Assembly: GCA_949948985.1 (NCBI GenBank) | Contig: CATLIG010000003.1 | Coordinates: forward strand, 62,001-126,000 | Source: an uncultured Clostridia bacterium | GTDB lineage: Bacteria > Bacillota > Clostridia > Lachnospirales > CAG-274 | Reading direction: 5' to 3' | Length of the DNA stretch: 64,000 nt | Shown: positions 26,362 through 36,069 of the stretch, piece by piece | Position numbering within the stretch: position 1 is the first letter of the stretch | Layout: every line of letters starts with the position of its first letter | Program-made: the position numbers and the translations under genes | The notes under the pieces: model-generated | The model's database searches: none | The model's input: only the letters and a program-made list of their open reading frames with translations | What the model was told of the DNA's origin: nothing

Positions 26362-27321
26362 ATGGATAATATAGAAAACATAGAATGGGACGAACGATAT
26401 AACATTGGCGTAAGTAACATTGACAAGGCTCATAGACGTTTATTTTCTATTGTGAAAAGATTGTTTGATACTGTTGAGAAAAATCAAAATAAAAAACATT
26501 CTTGTTATGAGGGTATTAAATATTTAAGCAATTATGCAATAACTCATTTTGCTGAGGAAGAGGCATATATGAGGTCAATTGGATACAAAGGCTATGAAAG
26601 GCATAAAGAGAAACACGACAAAATGAAAAATGAAATAGTACCTGCTCTTGAGGCTGAATTGGAAGAGGCGGATTATTCCGGTGAAGCGGCGAGTCGTTTC
26701 CTTGGAGTATGCTTAGGCTGGCTTACAGGACATACTATGCTTGAAGACCGTGCCATTACAGGTGAAATCGGAGGTAAAAAAATCATTGACATTAATAATG
26801 ATATTAATACGGAAAAGCCTATTATAGCTGGGGAAAAAGCAACAAAGGAAGAAGAGGAAAAGGTAATTGATGCAGTTGGTGAAATGATTTCTGTTATTAT
26901 GAAAGAAATGTTTAAGATTGATGCAAAAATTACCGACAGACATTATGACGGAGAATATTTTGGAAAGCCGGCATATTATCGTGCTATTTATAAAAATAAA
27001 AAGGGCAGAAAGATAAAAATTCTTATGATTATTGAGGAAAAATTGATTTTAGGTACGGTTGGCTCAGTAATGAATATTAGGTTTAATGTAGTTGATAATG
27101 CCGTTTTATCGGCGGCTATGCAGGTTTCTCATCATGTGATGCAAAGCATAAGCCAGCATTCAAAATTAAACAGCAGTAAAAAAGACCCTTTTACTCTTGA
27201 ACGGGAAAGCATATTGAGCGCAAAACATTTTAATGAAAAATTTGTTGCCAGTTATTTTGATTTTAACATACTTTTTGACACTGAAAAAGGTAAATTTGCT
27301 TTATGCGCTAAGATATTGTGA
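26362..27321 (+). CDS. Bacteriohemerythrin with C-terminal domain of unknown type
   Basis: The protein has 319 residues. Residues 1-135 form a hemerythrin domain that holds a di-iron centre for O2 binding. All seven expected ligands can be placed: His24, His62, Glu66, His81, His85, His124 and Asp129, with family spacing (AHRRLF, HFAEEEAYM, HKEKH, HTMLED). Residues 165-319 form a second alpha/beta domain that I cannot name; its layout recalls CheX/CheC-like phosphatases, but the catalytic E-x2-N pattern is not evident. The start ATG 26362 has TAGGAGGAA upstream. There is no signal peptide, so it is cytoplasmic. In an anaerobe it may sense or scavenge oxygen, possibly for aerotaxis. Confidence 0.88.
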   Translation: MDNIENIEWDERYNIGVSNIDKAHRRLFSIVKRLFDTVEKNQNKKHSCYEGIKYLSNYAITHFAEEEAYMRSIGYKGYERHKEKHDKMKNEIVPALEAELEEADYSGEAASRFLGVCLGWLTGHTMLEDRAITGEIGGKKIIDINNDINTEKPIIAGEKATKEEEEKVIDAVGEMISVIMKEMFKIDAKITDRHYDGEYFGKPAYYRAIYKNKKGRKIKILMIIEEKLILGTVGSVMNIRFNVVDNAVLSAAMQVSHHVMQSISQHSKLNSSKKDPFTLERESILSAKHFNEKFVASYFDFNILFDTEKGKFALCAKIL

Positions 27322-27439
27322 AAGGAATACATATTGAAATATCCACAGTCAGGCAGAAACAGGTAAAGTAACAGAGAAAAAGACTATATAAAGCGAATTA
27401 ATGATTTCGCTGAAAAAATAATATATCTTTTTATGGAAG

Positions 27440-27534
27440 TTCATAAAATTTTTAGTGCGAAACAATAAAATAATTACTGGATATTCAGGTTTTATTAAAT
27501 ATTATCCGTTTACCTTTTTATTGTTTTGCTATAA
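27440..27534. repeat. Palindromic repeat element, family A copy 9
   Basis: A well preserved copy: CATAAAATTTTTAGTGCG, AAACAATAAAATAATTAC, core TTCAGGTTTTATTAAATATT, and right arm TTTTTATTGTTTTGCTATAA. It ends 23 bases before the start codon of the next gene, so it abuts the ribosome site. Confidence 0.7.
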
Positions 27535-27557
27535 ATGTAAATAAGGAGGAAATATAT

Positions 27558-28301
27558 ATGTGTAAAAAATTTATATCTTTTATGACCGCGGCAATGATGA
27601 TGATTTCATCAACTACTGTTTTTGCTGACAGTTCGGTTCTGGTAAAAGTAAACGGCGAGATGGTTGAGTTTGACCAGCCCCCCGTAATTGAGAATGGAAG
27701 AACTCTTATTCCTTTCAGGGGGGTTCTTGAAAAAATGGGAATTACTGTTGACTGGGTTTCAGACGATAAAACGGTTATTTGTACAGATGATGAGAAAATT
27801 GTTTTTCTTCCTATAGGTCAGACGGAAATGACAGTGGTTTCGGCAGATGAGGAAATAATTGATTTTGACGGGAAAATTGATGGTGAAAAGATTTCTCTTG
27901 ACGTTCCTGGAAAAATTATAAACGGAAGAACACTAGTGCCTATACGGGCTGTTGCCGAAAGTTTTAACGCTGACGTAAACTGGGACTCCGAAACCAAAAC
28001 AGTTGAAATTAATACAAGTTCCGATGCAGATGTAAATATGGAAGAACTTGAAAAAAAGACCGAGGACTTTAGTAAAATAATATTACTGTTAAGTGAAAAT
28101 GTTAATAATTTAGATGATGTTGACGAAAGCGAGTTTAATGAAATGTCAGAAGAATTACAGGATTTTTATGACAATGTTCTTACTCAGGAAGGAATATATG
28201 AAAGTCAGGATAAAATTGATGAGATTACAGAAAAGCTTGAATACTTTATAAACAGGTTTAAAGATTTTCTTGTAAGAAATGGTATTGATGTGGAAAATTA
28301 A
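27558..28301 (+). CDS. Secreted protein: stalk (copper amine oxidase N) domain plus helical C-terminal module
   Basis: The protein has 247 residues. The signal peptide spans residues 1-23 (cleavage after VFA). Two stalk half-domains run from about 27 to 150, each with the hallmark phrases PPVIENGRTLIPFRG and GKIINGRTLVPIRAVAESF; no enzyme active site is present despite the family name. Residues 155-247 are helical and end with KIDEITEKLEYFINRFKDFL then VRNGIDVEN. This ending is shared with the proteins at 39708-40424, 41529-41861 and 43681-45168. ATAAGGAGG precedes ATG 27558. It is an unlinked member of the secreted family clustered at 39.7-46.6 kb. Its cellular role is unknown; surface exposure is inferred. 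Confidence 0.88.
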   Translation: MCKKFISFMTAAMMMISSTTVFADSSVLVKVNGEMVEFDQPPVIENGRTLIPFRGVLEKMGITVDWVSDDKTVICTDDEKIVFLPIGQTEMTVVSADEEIIDFDGKIDGEKISLDVPGKIINGRTLVPIRAVAESFNADVNWDSETKTVEINTSSDADVNMEELEKKTEDFSKIILLLSENVNNLDDVDESEFNEMSEELQDFYDNVLTQEGIYESQDKIDEITEKLEYFINRFKDFLVRNGIDVEN

Positions 28302-28328
28302 GTATGCGTGAAAAATTATAAAAGAGTT

Positions 28329-28366
28329 AAAAAATTATAAAAAGAATTTATTTTTTATAATTTTTT
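28329..28366 (+). terminator. A/T-only hairpin between the stalk-domain gene and proC
   Basis: AAAAATTATAAAAAG pairs with TTTTTTATAATTTTTT. It could end the stalk-domain transcript; being purely A/T it is a weak terminator. Confidence 0.5.
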
Positions 28367-28388
28367 GATGGACAGAGGAGAATTTAAG

Positions 28389-29195
28389 ATGAAAATCGGA
28401 TTTATCGGCGGTGGAAATATGGGCGGGGCTATTATCGGAGGTATAGTGTCTTCCGGTATTTATAAAGCTTGCGATATTTCTGTTGTTGATTTGTTTAAGG
28501 AAAATGTGGAAAAGCTTATTTCGAAATATAAAATAAAAGACGGCATAAATAACAAAGAAATTGCCGTAAATTCAGATATTTTATTTTTGGCGGTTAAACC
28601 TAATGTTATTGACGAGGTTATTTTAGAGGTCAAAGACTATATAAGTGACGACTGTATTGTCGTATCTATAGCGGCAGGCAAAAGCATTGACTCTCTTTCG
28701 TCTTTTTTTGGGGAAAAAGTAAAGATTGTGAGGGTTATGCCAAATACTCCCGCTCTTGTTGGAGAGGGAATGGCGGCCATTTGCAAAAATGACAATGTTT
28801 CTGACGATGAGATCCAAAAAATATCTGAGATTTTTAATTGTTTTGGCAAAGCTGAAGTTGTTCCTGAAAAAATGATGGATATTGTTACAGCAGTGAGCGG
28901 GTCTTCTCCCGCATTTGTTTATATGTTTATTGAGGCTATGGCGGACGCTGCTGTTCTTGGAGGTATGCCGAGAACTCAGGCGTATAAATTTGCCGCTCAG
29001 ACAGTTTTGGGTTCGGCTAAAATGGTGCTTGATACAGGTATGCATCCGGGTGAACTTAAAGATATGGTTTGCTCTCCGTCAGGTACTACTATTGAGGCGG
29101 TGGCAGAACTTGAAAAACTTGGTATGAGAACGGCTGTTATTGAGGCTGTACGTGTTTGCGAGGCTAAGTCTAAATCTATGGGACTGAAAAAATAA
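28389..29195 (+). CDS. proC: Pyrroline-5-carboxylate reductase ProC
   Basis: ProC performs the last step of proline synthesis, NAD(P)H-dependent reduction of 1-pyrroline-5-carboxylate. The protein has 268 residues, the standard length. The Rossmann motif GFIGGGNMGGAIIGG starts at residue 4. VRVMPNTPALVGEGMAA and the dimer-domain signature VSGSSPAFVYMFIEAMADAA are followed by SPSGTTIEAVAELE, all conserved. ATG 28389 is eight bases after AGAGGAG; the earlier Met at 28365 lies inside the upstream hairpin. No other proline gene is beside it, but proS is in this window at 46.8 kb. Confidence 0.97.
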   Translation: MKIGFIGGGNMGGAIIGGIVSSGIYKACDISVVDLFKENVEKLISKYKIKDGINNKEIAVNSDILFLAVKPNVIDEVILEVKDYISDDCIVVSIAAGKSIDSLSSFFGEKVKIVRVMPNTPALVGEGMAAICKNDNVSDDEIQKISEIFNCFGKAEVVPEKMMDIVTAVSGSSPAFVYMFIEAMADAAVLGGMPRTQAYKFAAQTVLGSAKMVLDTGMHPGELKDMVCSPSGTTIEAVAELEKLGMRTAVIEAVRVCEAKSKSMGLKK

Positions 29196-29234
29196 AATAT
29201 GTTTCTGTTTTGAAAAATTTATTTTGATTATAGT

Positions 29235-29256
29235 AGACTTCTTTCGAAAGAAGTCT
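29235..29256. repeat. Perfect palindrome, family D ends joined
   Basis: A 22-bp perfect palindrome centred on TTCGAA, made of AGACTTCTTTC and its complement. The arms match the ends of elements D1 and D3, so it looks like an element that has lost its interior. Confidence 0.6.
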
Positions 29257-29265
29257 GCTTATAAT

Positions 29266-29304
29266 AAAAGGTATAAAGATATATTTAAAAGCTTTATACC
29301 TTTT
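29266..29304. terminator. Hairpin after proC
   Basis: AAAAGGTATAAAG and CTTTATACCTTTT form a perfect 13-bp stem with a 13-base loop. The T-run is only four bases; it may end proC transcription. Confidence 0.5.
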
Positions 29305-29403
29305 AAAGTTTATATAAAAATCTATCAAACGATACCGAGGTAACTTAGAATAGGTCTAAAATTTAAAAATCTGTTTTAAACTTTCAAAACTTTTAATATA
29401 TTG

Positions 29404-29516
29404 TATAGTCAATCAACTTGAAAAAAGAATAAGTTCGGCGGCTATGATTTCCTCCGTCTTGCGAAAATAATTTTTATCTCGCTTCCGTTTGCTCATTCTC
29501 AAGTTGATTGACTATA
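29404..29516. repeat. Inverted-repeat element, family C copy 1
   Basis: The ends TATAGTCAATCAACTTGAAA and TCAAGTTGATTGACTATA are inverted over 113 bp. The interior GTCTTGCGAAAATAATTTTT and CTCGCTTCCGTTTGCTCATT aligns with C2 and C4. A duplicated TA flanks are consistent with TA-target insertion. Confidence 0.75.
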
Positions 29517-29521
29517 GTCTG

Positions 29522-29542
29522 TTTTCAAGTTAATTGACTATA
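29522..29542. repeat. Extra family C end next to copy 1
   Basis: TTTTCAAGTTAATTGACTATA is a second right-hand end placed just after copy 1, suggesting a tandem insertion or a partial duplication. Confidence 0.55.
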
Positions 29543-29597
29543 AAAATTATGAAAAATAAATTCTAATAAAATTGTAAAAAATTAATAAAATAGTATA

Positions 29598-29626
29598 TTG
29601 TTATTAAAATGTGATTATGTTACAAT
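29598..29626 (+). promoter_or_regulatory. Promoter of the half-dockerin gene
   Basis: TTGTTA at 29598-29603, a 17-bp spacer, and TACAAT at 29621-29626 with an extended -10 TG one base upstream. The leader before the ribosome site would be very short. Confidence 0.65.
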
Positions 29627-29648
29627 TATCCGAAAAAGGAGGTCTTTT

Positions 29649-31457
29649 ATGAAGATAGACAAAAAAATATTTATATTACCTTTGTCATTTTGTTTGCTGG
29701 CGGTTAATTCTTTAAGCATATACGCAAATAAATATGGTGATATTAATAATGACGGGTATGTAACATCGTATGACGCTTCTTGTGTTGTACAAAATGTACT
29801 TAATGAATTTGAATTTACAGATGAGCAGAAAAAAGCCGCTAAGGTAACAAATGGCTCGGAAATTACAATTAACGATGCAGCTGAAATATTAAAAAAAGCT
29901 CTTAATAATTCATATGTTTTTCCTGTGGAAAAACCACCTGTGGAAGAACCCCCCGCTGAGGAGTATAAAATTGAATCTGTAAAAAGCAAAGGAAACTCAA
30001 AAGTATTGCTTGTATTAAACAGAGCGACAGAAGAACCTCTTGTTTTAAGTGATTTTTCTATCATCTGTACAGGCGGCGGCAAAGATATGACAATAATGGA
30101 AGTTTCAACTCAGGATAATATACATTATGAACTTACAACGTCGTATTATAAAGACAATATTTACAATATCGAAGTTACTCTTCCCGGCGGAATACGCTTA
30201 GATAAAGATTTTGAGGTGAAAATTGACTGTCCGTATATCTCATCTGTTGAAACAACAAGAAAAAGCGATACTTCTGCTGATTTAACCTATGTTTCAGACG
30301 CTCCGGGAAATTTTTATTATCTTCTTGAGAAAAACAGTGACATGAAGCTGGTTTCTGAAATAACGGCAGATGAAATAATAAACAATAATAAAAGCGCTGA
30401 AATGGTGGTAGGACCTAACAATATAAATATTGATAATCTTGAAAAAGGTATATCATATACTTTATATTATGTGGCAAAAGACCCTGATGGGAAAACTACT
30501 GTTCCCGACAGTGTGAATATTTCTTCAGAGGTTAAGATTGAGGAAGAAAATGAAATTAAAATAGTAAATGTAAAATCATATGACAGGTATTTTGCTATAC
30601 AGTTAAACAGTCCTACAAAAACAGCCCTTTCAGGGTCAAACTTCAAAGTAACCTGTCCCGCTAACGGAGTGCTTCATACAGCGAACGCTGTAACCACCGA
30701 TAATATTAACTACAGACTGAATATGCAGGAAGGGTATTTTTACGTAGATAATAACAATATGACACTTGAAATAACCCTTGAGGATGGTTCGGTAATAACA
30801 GGTAAGTTTTATGCGGACTACTCGGCGCCTGCGGTGTCGCACAAAGAAATGCTGAGGACAGGGGAAAACAGCGTTGAGTTGGTTATATCTGTAGGTGAGG
30901 CCGGAAAATTATATTATATAATTAAAGATGACGTTGCCTCTGATTCAATAAGCGGAAAGGATTCTAAAGAAATATTTGACAATCCTAATAAAAAAAGTGT
31001 TGATATTAACTGGGGTTCTAACAAAATAAAGATTGAAGATGAAAATATATCGACAGGCAAATATATTTGTTTTGCTACAGAGGACGGAAAAGGAAACCGG
31101 CTTGATTACTATGAATATGAAAAAATACAGGAATACGACCCATCTCTTATTCCGGAAAAAGAGCTGGCTATAGAAAATGTTACAATATTTAATGATGATT
31201 ATTTTGGCAGAATAATAAAAGTCAAATTCAATGAAAGTGTTGTAGATAAAATTATAGAAAGCAAATATATAGAATTAACAGGACCGAATATTACCGGACG
31301 ATTACAGTACAGTACGTACTATGATAATCTTAATGATGATGAATTTGCGTTTATGGCGAGCAGTATGCCTAATTTTAAGTTTGCTTCCGGTGAAACTTAT
31401 AACTTAGTCATAACTGTTGATTATAAAAAAGTTTTCTTTAATTTTATAGCTCCGTAA
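29649..31457 (+). CDS. Large secreted protein with one dockerin-like repeat
   Basis: The protein has 602 residues. The signal peptide covers residues 1-24. Residues 26-95 resemble a type I dockerin: the first calcium loop is well formed (GDINNDGYVTSYDAS), but the second (VTNGSEITINDAA) lacks the first acidic ligands, so it is at most half functional. A Pro/Glu-rich linker near residues 97-107 leads to about 490 residues of predicted beta-sandwich repeats with recurring VxxxSVELVxSxxEAGKLYYI-like units, similar to bacterial Ig-like or fibronectin-like modules. No catalytic domain was recognised. AAAGGAGG lies before ATG 29649. No scaffoldin or cohesin is seen in the window. A surface or structural role is inferred. 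Confidence 0.82.
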   Translation: MKIDKKIFILPLSFCLLAVNSLSIYANKYGDINNDGYVTSYDASCVVQNVLNEFEFTDEQKKAAKVTNGSEITINDAAEILKKALNNSYVFPVEKPPVEEPPAEEYKIESVKSKGNSKVLLVLNRATEEPLVLSDFSIICTGGGKDMTIMEVSTQDNIHYELTTSYYKDNIYNIEVTLPGGIRLDKDFEVKIDCPYISSVETTRKSDTSADLTYVSDAPGNFYYLLEKNSDMKLVSEITADEIINNNKSAEMVVGPNNINIDNLEKGISYTLYYVAKDPDGKTTVPDSVNISSEVKIEEENEIKIVNVKSYDRYFAIQLNSPTKTALSGSNFKVTCPANGVLHTANAVTTDNINYRLNMQEGYFYVDNNNMTLEITLEDGSVITGKFYADYSAPAVSHKEMLRTGENSVELVISVGEAGKLYYIIKDDVASDSISGKDSKEIFDNPNKKSVDINWGSNKIKIEDENISTGKYICFATEDGKGNRLDYYEYEKIQEYDPSLIPEKELAIENVTIFNDDYFGRIIKVKFNESVVDKIIESKYIELTGPNITGRLQYSTYYDNLNDDEFAFMASSMPNFKFASGETYNLVITVDYKKVFFNFIAP

Positions 31458-31510
31458 ATACAGATTATTAAATGGTCTATTCTAAAAGTTTTGTTTAAAA
31501 GATTAAAAAA

Positions 31511-31549
31511 GGCAGTCACATTAAGAAATTAACGGGACTGTCTTTTTTT
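31511..31549 (+). terminator. Rho-independent terminator upstream of rpoB
   Basis: GGCAGTC pairs with GACTGTC (one G-T pair) and is followed by seven T. It isolates rpoBC from the upstream gene. Confidence 0.7.
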
Positions 31550-32098
31550 ACTTGTTTAAATTTATATTTGAAAGTTTATTGACTAACAGATTTTTTGGGA
31601 AAAACAGCAACTGGTGACAATAAGTTTGATGTTTTTGTCTTTTTCTGAAACAAACATTGATTTTTATGATAAAAATAAAAAAGAACTTGACAGTTCTTTT
31701 AATATATGGTATTATTAATAAATGTATCAATAAGTGAGAAAATATGGTTTTATTGTTAAAGCAACTCAATATAAATTTAAATGAAAATGCCTGTTTTACA
31801 GGGTTTTAAGCTTAATTTAATAAATATTCAATCACTTTTGTTTTTATAGTATAACATATAATTTTGTTAAATTCAACAATTTTTTTTATAAAAATCATAA
31901 ATTTTTAAATTTACTTTGCTGGTTATGCGGCTCAGTAAAGTACGCAAGCCTGAAATCCGGATTTTAAATTTGTTTTTAATTGCCGGTGGTTTTTTTGTGT
32001 TCAACCTTTTGTCTTTTTATTTCATTTTGTCTGTACTCCGCATAAACTTTATTTTGCGGTTTAACTTATACTATTATTTATTAAGGAGTGAAGGTGTC
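31550..32098. other. Long rpoB upstream region
   Basis: About 550 bases precede rpoB without a convincing gene. A T/A-rich segment near 31835-31860 (TATAGTATAACATATAAT) is a likely promoter area. From 31916 the rpoB frame stays open for 61 codons without homology to RpoB. A small AAATCCGGATTT palindrome lies near 31955. No rplL end is present. Confidence 0.5.
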
Positions 32099-35000
32099 AT
32101 GGAGAAAAACAGAATACGCCCCGTTAAGCTTGGTGATGTGGTTCGTATGAGTTATTCAAAGATAGACGAAGTTTTGGAGATGCCTAACCTGCTTGCCTTG
32201 CAAAAGGACAGCTATGAATGGTTCCTGAGTGAAGGGCTTAGAGAGGTATTTGAAGATATTTCGCCTATATGTGACTACAGCGGGAATCTTGTCCTTGAAT
32301 TTACTGATTTCGCTTTTGACGCGGAGCCTAAATATGATATACCCGAGTGTAAAGAGCGTGACGCTACTTATGCGGCGCCTTTTAAAGTAAAGGCTCGACT
32401 TCGCAACAAAGAAATTGACGAAATTAAGGAACAGGAAATTTTTATGGGAGATTTCCCACTTATGACAGATACAGGCACTTTTGTCATTAATGGAGCAGAA
32501 CGTGTTATTGTAAGCCAGCTTGTACGTTCTCCTGGCATTTATTATGCTATTGATAAGGATAAGGTCGGAAAAAATCTTTTAAGTTCTACCGTTATTCCCA
32601 ACAGAGGAGCGTGGATTGAGTATGAAACTGATTCCAATGATGTATTCTATGTAAGGGTGGACAGAACAAGAAAAGTTCCTGTAACGGTTTTAATACGTTC
32701 TCTGGGAATAAGTTCTGACGAGGAAATTTTGGAACTTTTCGGAAACGAGCCTAAAATCGCCGCTACAATAGACAAGGATACAACAAAAAACCGTGAGGAG
32801 GGTCTTATAGAAATCTACAAAAAAATACGTCCGGGTGAGCCTCCTACGGTTGACAGTTCCGAAACTCTGCTTAATAATATGTTTTATGACCCGAAAAGAT
32901 ACGATTTAGCTAAAGTAGGAAGATATAAATTTAACAAAAAGCTTGCCCTTAAAAACCGTGTAAGGGGATATAAGCTTGCTGAAAACGCTGTTGACCCATC
33001 TACAGGTGAGATTATTGCAAAAGAGGGTACTAAAATTACCGCTGAAATCGCTGAAAGCATACAGAATACAGGCGCTCCTTATATATGGGTTGTTGTGGGA
33101 GATACATCGGAAGAAAGAAACGTAAAGGTACTATCAAATCTTACGGTTGATATTGATGAGTTTATAAAACCCTACGGACTTAGCGCTAAAGAGCTTAAAA
33201 TAAAGGAAAAGGTATATTATCCGGCGCTTATGGAGATTATTTCCGCAAACAGCGGCAGGGAAGAAATTAAAAACGCTGTTTTAAACAATATTAACAAGCT
33301 TATTCCAAAGCATATCACTCTTGAGGACATTCTCGCTTCTATGAACTATGTTATGCATCTTGACTATGGAATCGGAAACAAGGACGATATTGACCATCTT
33401 GGGAACAGACGTATACGGGCTGTGGGAGAGCTTTTACAAAATCAGTTCAGAATAGGGCTTTCAAGAATGGAAAGAGTCGTGCGTGAAAGAATGACAATTC
33501 AGGATATGGACGCTATTACCCCTCAGGCTTTAATAAATATCAAGCCTGTTACCGCATCTATTAAAGAATTTTTCGGAAGCTCTCAGCTTTCTCAGTTTAT
33601 GGACCAAAACAATCCATTGAGTGAGATGACTCATAAACGCCGTCTTTCAGCTTTGGGGCCCGGCGGTCTTTCAAGAGAAAGAGCTGGGTTTGAGGTACGT
33701 GACGTTCATTCGTCCCATTACGGAAGAATGTGTCCTATAGAAACCCCTGAAGGACCTAATATCGGTCTTATTAACTCTCTAGCCACATTCGCGCGAATAA
33801 ATGAATATGGCTTTATTGAGGCTCCTTACCGCATTATTGACAAGACAGGCACTGTTCCAAGGGTTACTGATGATTTTATTTATGTTACAGCGGACGAGGA
33901 AGAAACTTATGTTGTCGCTCAGGCAAATGAGCCGCTTAATGAAAAAGGCGAGTTTATAAACGCCAAAGTTTCCGCTCGTCTTGGCGAGGAAAATGTTGAG
34001 ATGGACGCTGACAAAATCGACCTTATGGACGTTTCGCCGAAACAGCTTGTTTCTGTAGCTACAGCCCTTATTCCTTTCCTTGAGAATGACGACGTAACAC
34101 GAGCTTTAATGGGTTCTAATATGCAGCGTCAGGCTGTTCCTCTTTTGACTACGGAAGCTCCTGTGGTGGGTACCGGTATGGAGCATAAAACCGCTAAAGA
34201 CTCAGGTGTTGTTGTAGTCGCTAAACATTCGGGAATTGTTGAAAAAGTGGATGCTTCAGAAATTGTTGTTTTATGTGGAAACGGTTCTAAAGACCGCTAT
34301 AAAATGACTAAATTTAAAAGAAGCAATCAATCTAACTGTATGAATCAAAGACCTATTGTATTTAAAGGCGATAAGGTTAAAGAAGGTCAGATTATAGCGG
34401 ACGGTCCATCTACTAAAGACGGGGAACTTGCTCTTGGTAAAAATCCTCTTATCGGATTTATGACATGGGAAGGTTACAACTATGAGGACGCTGTTCTGCT
34501 CAGTGAAAAGCTTGTTGCTGATGATGTGTACACGTCTGTTCATATTGAGGAATATGAGGCTGAGGCAAGAGATACAAAGCTTGGGCAAGAGGAAATAACA
34601 AAGGATATACCAAATGTTGGCGAGGACGCTTTGCGTGATTTGGACGAAGAGGGTATTATAAGAATCGGAGCGGAAGTTCAGCCAAACGATATTCTTGTGG
34701 GAAAGGTTACTCCAAAAGGAGAAACGGAGCTTACCGCTGAAGAACGTCTTTTAAGGGCTATTTTCGGTGAAAAGGCGAGAGAGGTAAGAGATACGTCTTT
34801 ACGTGTTCCGCATGGTGAAAGCGGTATTATTGTTGATATTAAAAAGTTTACCAGAGAAAATAACGATGAGCTTCCTCCGGGTGTAAATCAGCTTGTACGT
34901 GTATATATAGCTCAGAAAAGAAAAATTTCAGTAGGCGACAAAATGGCGGGTCGCCATGGAAACAAGGGTGTTGTTTCACGTGTGCTTCCTGTGGAGGATA

Positions 35001-36052
35001 TGCCGTTTTTACCTAACGGACGCCCCCTTGATATTGTGCTTAATCCTTTGGGTGTGCCATCTCGTATGAATATAGGTCAGGTGCTTGAAATTCATTTAAG
35101 TCTTGCCGCTAAGGTTTTGGACTGGAAAGTAGCAACACCTGTATTTGACGGAGCCAGAGAGATAGACATTATGGACACTTTGGAGCTTGCCAATGATTAT
35201 GCTAATTCCCAATGGGAAGATTTTGAAAGCAAATGGAAAGACGTTCTTGACCCTGAAATTTTTGATTATCTTGATAAAAACAAAGCTCACAGAGAAGAAT
35301 GGAGAGGCGTTCCAATTAATCATACAGGGAAAATACAGCTTCGTGACGGACGTACGGGAGAAGAATTTGACAATCCTACAACTATCGGTTTTATGCATTA
35401 TCTGAAACTTCATCACCTTGTCGATGATAAAATTCATGCTCGTTCTACAGGACCTTACTCTCTTGTTACCCAGCAGCCCTTGGGTGGTAAAGCACAGTTT
35501 GGCGGTCAGCGTTTCGGAGAAATGGAAGTATGGGCGCTTGAGGCATATGGTGCGTCATACACACTTCAAGAAATTCTGACAGTTAAATCAGACGATATTG
35601 TGGGACGTGTAAAAACTTATGAGGCTATTGTCAAAGGAGAAAATATACCCGAACCCGGTGTTCCCGAATCATTTAAAGTACTGCTTAAAGAACTTCAGGC
35701 CCTTGGTCTTGACGTGCGTGTTCTTCGTGAGGACGATACGGAAGTTGAGATTAAAGAGGATATTGACGATGACGATATGGGTGTTATTGATGTAAATATT
35801 GAGGGAGTCGAAAAAGACGAAGATTTTGAGAATGAAGAAATGAACATTGTCGATTCAGTTTTAAACAATCCGGAACTTCTTGAAAAGCTTGAAATAAATG
35901 AGGATGATATTGATATCAGCGATGATGATATACTTATTGACGAGGATGAGAACGATATTGAAATTGATGAAGAGCTTTTCAGCGATTTAGACGACGATTT
36001 TGATATTGACACTGATATTGACGCTGATGATGACAGAGATGACGAAGAATAG
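32099..36052 (+). CDS. rpoB: DNA-directed RNA polymerase subunit beta, RpoB
   Basis: The protein has 1317 residues. Conserved landmarks include the rifampicin region ([20 protein letters not shown]), [20 protein letters not shown], the GNKGVVS catalytic-face motif ([14 protein letters not shown]) and the C-terminal clamp [20 protein letters not shown]. With Asp, His and Ser in the usual rifampicin positions it looks rifampicin-sensitive. ATG 32099 follows TAAGGAG and matches the family N-terminus ([20 protein letters not shown]). Odd: after the normal end near residue 1210 there is an extra tail of about 105 residues that is extremely acidic and rich in Asp, Glu and Ile. rpoC begins 17 bases downstream. 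Confidence 0.98.
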   Translation: MEKNRIRPVKLGDVVRMSYSKIDEVLEMPNLLALQKDSYEWFLSEGLREVFEDISPICDYSGNLVLEFTDFAFDAEPKYDIPECKERDATYAAPFKVKARLRNKEIDEIKEQEIFMGDFPLMTDTGTFVINGAERVIVSQLVRSPGIYYAIDKDKVGKNLLSSTVIPNRGAWIEYETDSNDVFYVRVDRTRKVPVTVLIRSLGISSDEEILELFGNEPKIAATIDKDTTKNREEGLIEIYKKIRPGEPPTVDSSETLLNNMFYDPKRYDLAKVGRYKFNKKLALKNRVRGYKLAENAVDPSTGEIIAKEGTKITAEIAESIQNTGAPYIWVVVGDTSEERNVKVLSNLTVDIDEFIKPYGLSAKELKIKEKVYYPALMEIISANSGREEIKNAVLNNINKLIPKHITLEDILASMNYVMHLDYGIGNKDDIDHLGNRRIRAVGELLQNQFRIGLSRMERVVRERMTIQDMDAITPQALINIKPVTASIKEFFGSSQLSQFMDQNNPLSEMTHKRRLSALGPGGLSRERAGFEVRDVHSSHYGRMCPIETPEGPNIGLINSLATFARINEYGFIEAPYRIIDKTGTVPRVTDDFIYVTADEEETYVVAQANEPLNEKGEFINAKVSARLGEENVEMDADKIDLMDVSPKQLVSVATALIPFLENDDVTRALMGSNMQRQAVPLLTTEAPVVGTGMEHKTAKDSGVVVVAKHSGIVEKVDASEIVVLCGNGSKDRYKMTKFKRSNQSNCMNQRPIVFKGDKVKEGQIIADGPSTKDGELALGKNPLIGFMTWEGYNYEDAVLLSEKLVADDVYTSVHIEEYEAEARDTKLGQEEITKDIPNVGEDALRDLDEEGIIRIGAEVQPNDILVGKVTPKGETELTAEERLLRAIFGEKAREVRDTSLRVPHGESGIIVDIKKFTRENNDELPPGVNQLVRVYIAQKRKISVGDKMAGRHGNKGVVSRVLPVEDMPFLPNGRPLDIVLNPLGVPSRMNIGQVLEIHLSLAAKVLDWKVATPVFDGAREIDIMDTLELANDYANSQWEDFESKWKDVLDPEIFDYLDKNKAHREEWRGVPINHTGKIQLRDGRTGEEFDNPTTIGFMHYLKLHHLVDDKIHARSTGPYSLVTQQPLGGKAQFGGQRFGEMEVWALEAYGASYTLQEILTVKSDDIVGRVKTYEAIVKGENIPEPGVPESFKVLLKELQALGLDVRVLREDDTEVEIKEDIDDDDMGVIDVNIEGVEKDEDFENEEMNIVDSVLNNPELLEKLEINEDDIDISDDDILIDEDENDIEIDEELFSDLDDDFDIDTDIDADDDRDDEE

Positions 36053-36069
36053 AAAGGAGAATTTTTGCT

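Noticed and set aside
27558-28301. Copper amine oxidase enzymes among the stalk-domain genes
   Set aside because: Only the N-terminal beta domain named after that enzyme is present; the catalytic domain with the topaquinone tyrosine and copper histidines is absent in all of them.
31548-31769. 73-codon minus-strand reading frame before rpoB
   Set aside because: No ribosome site or family resemblance; it begins in AT-rich intergenic DNA next to the terminator.
31916-32098. 61 extra in-frame codons before RpoB
   Set aside because: The frame is open by chance in T-rich DNA; the encoded sequence is hydrophobic, unlike any RpoB start, and ATG 32099 has both the ribosome site and the conserved N-terminus.
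35695-36012. 105-codon minus-strand Ser/Ile-rich reading frame
   Set aside because: It is the antisense shadow of the acidic RpoB tail; GAT/GAA repeats read backwards give Ser and Ile.
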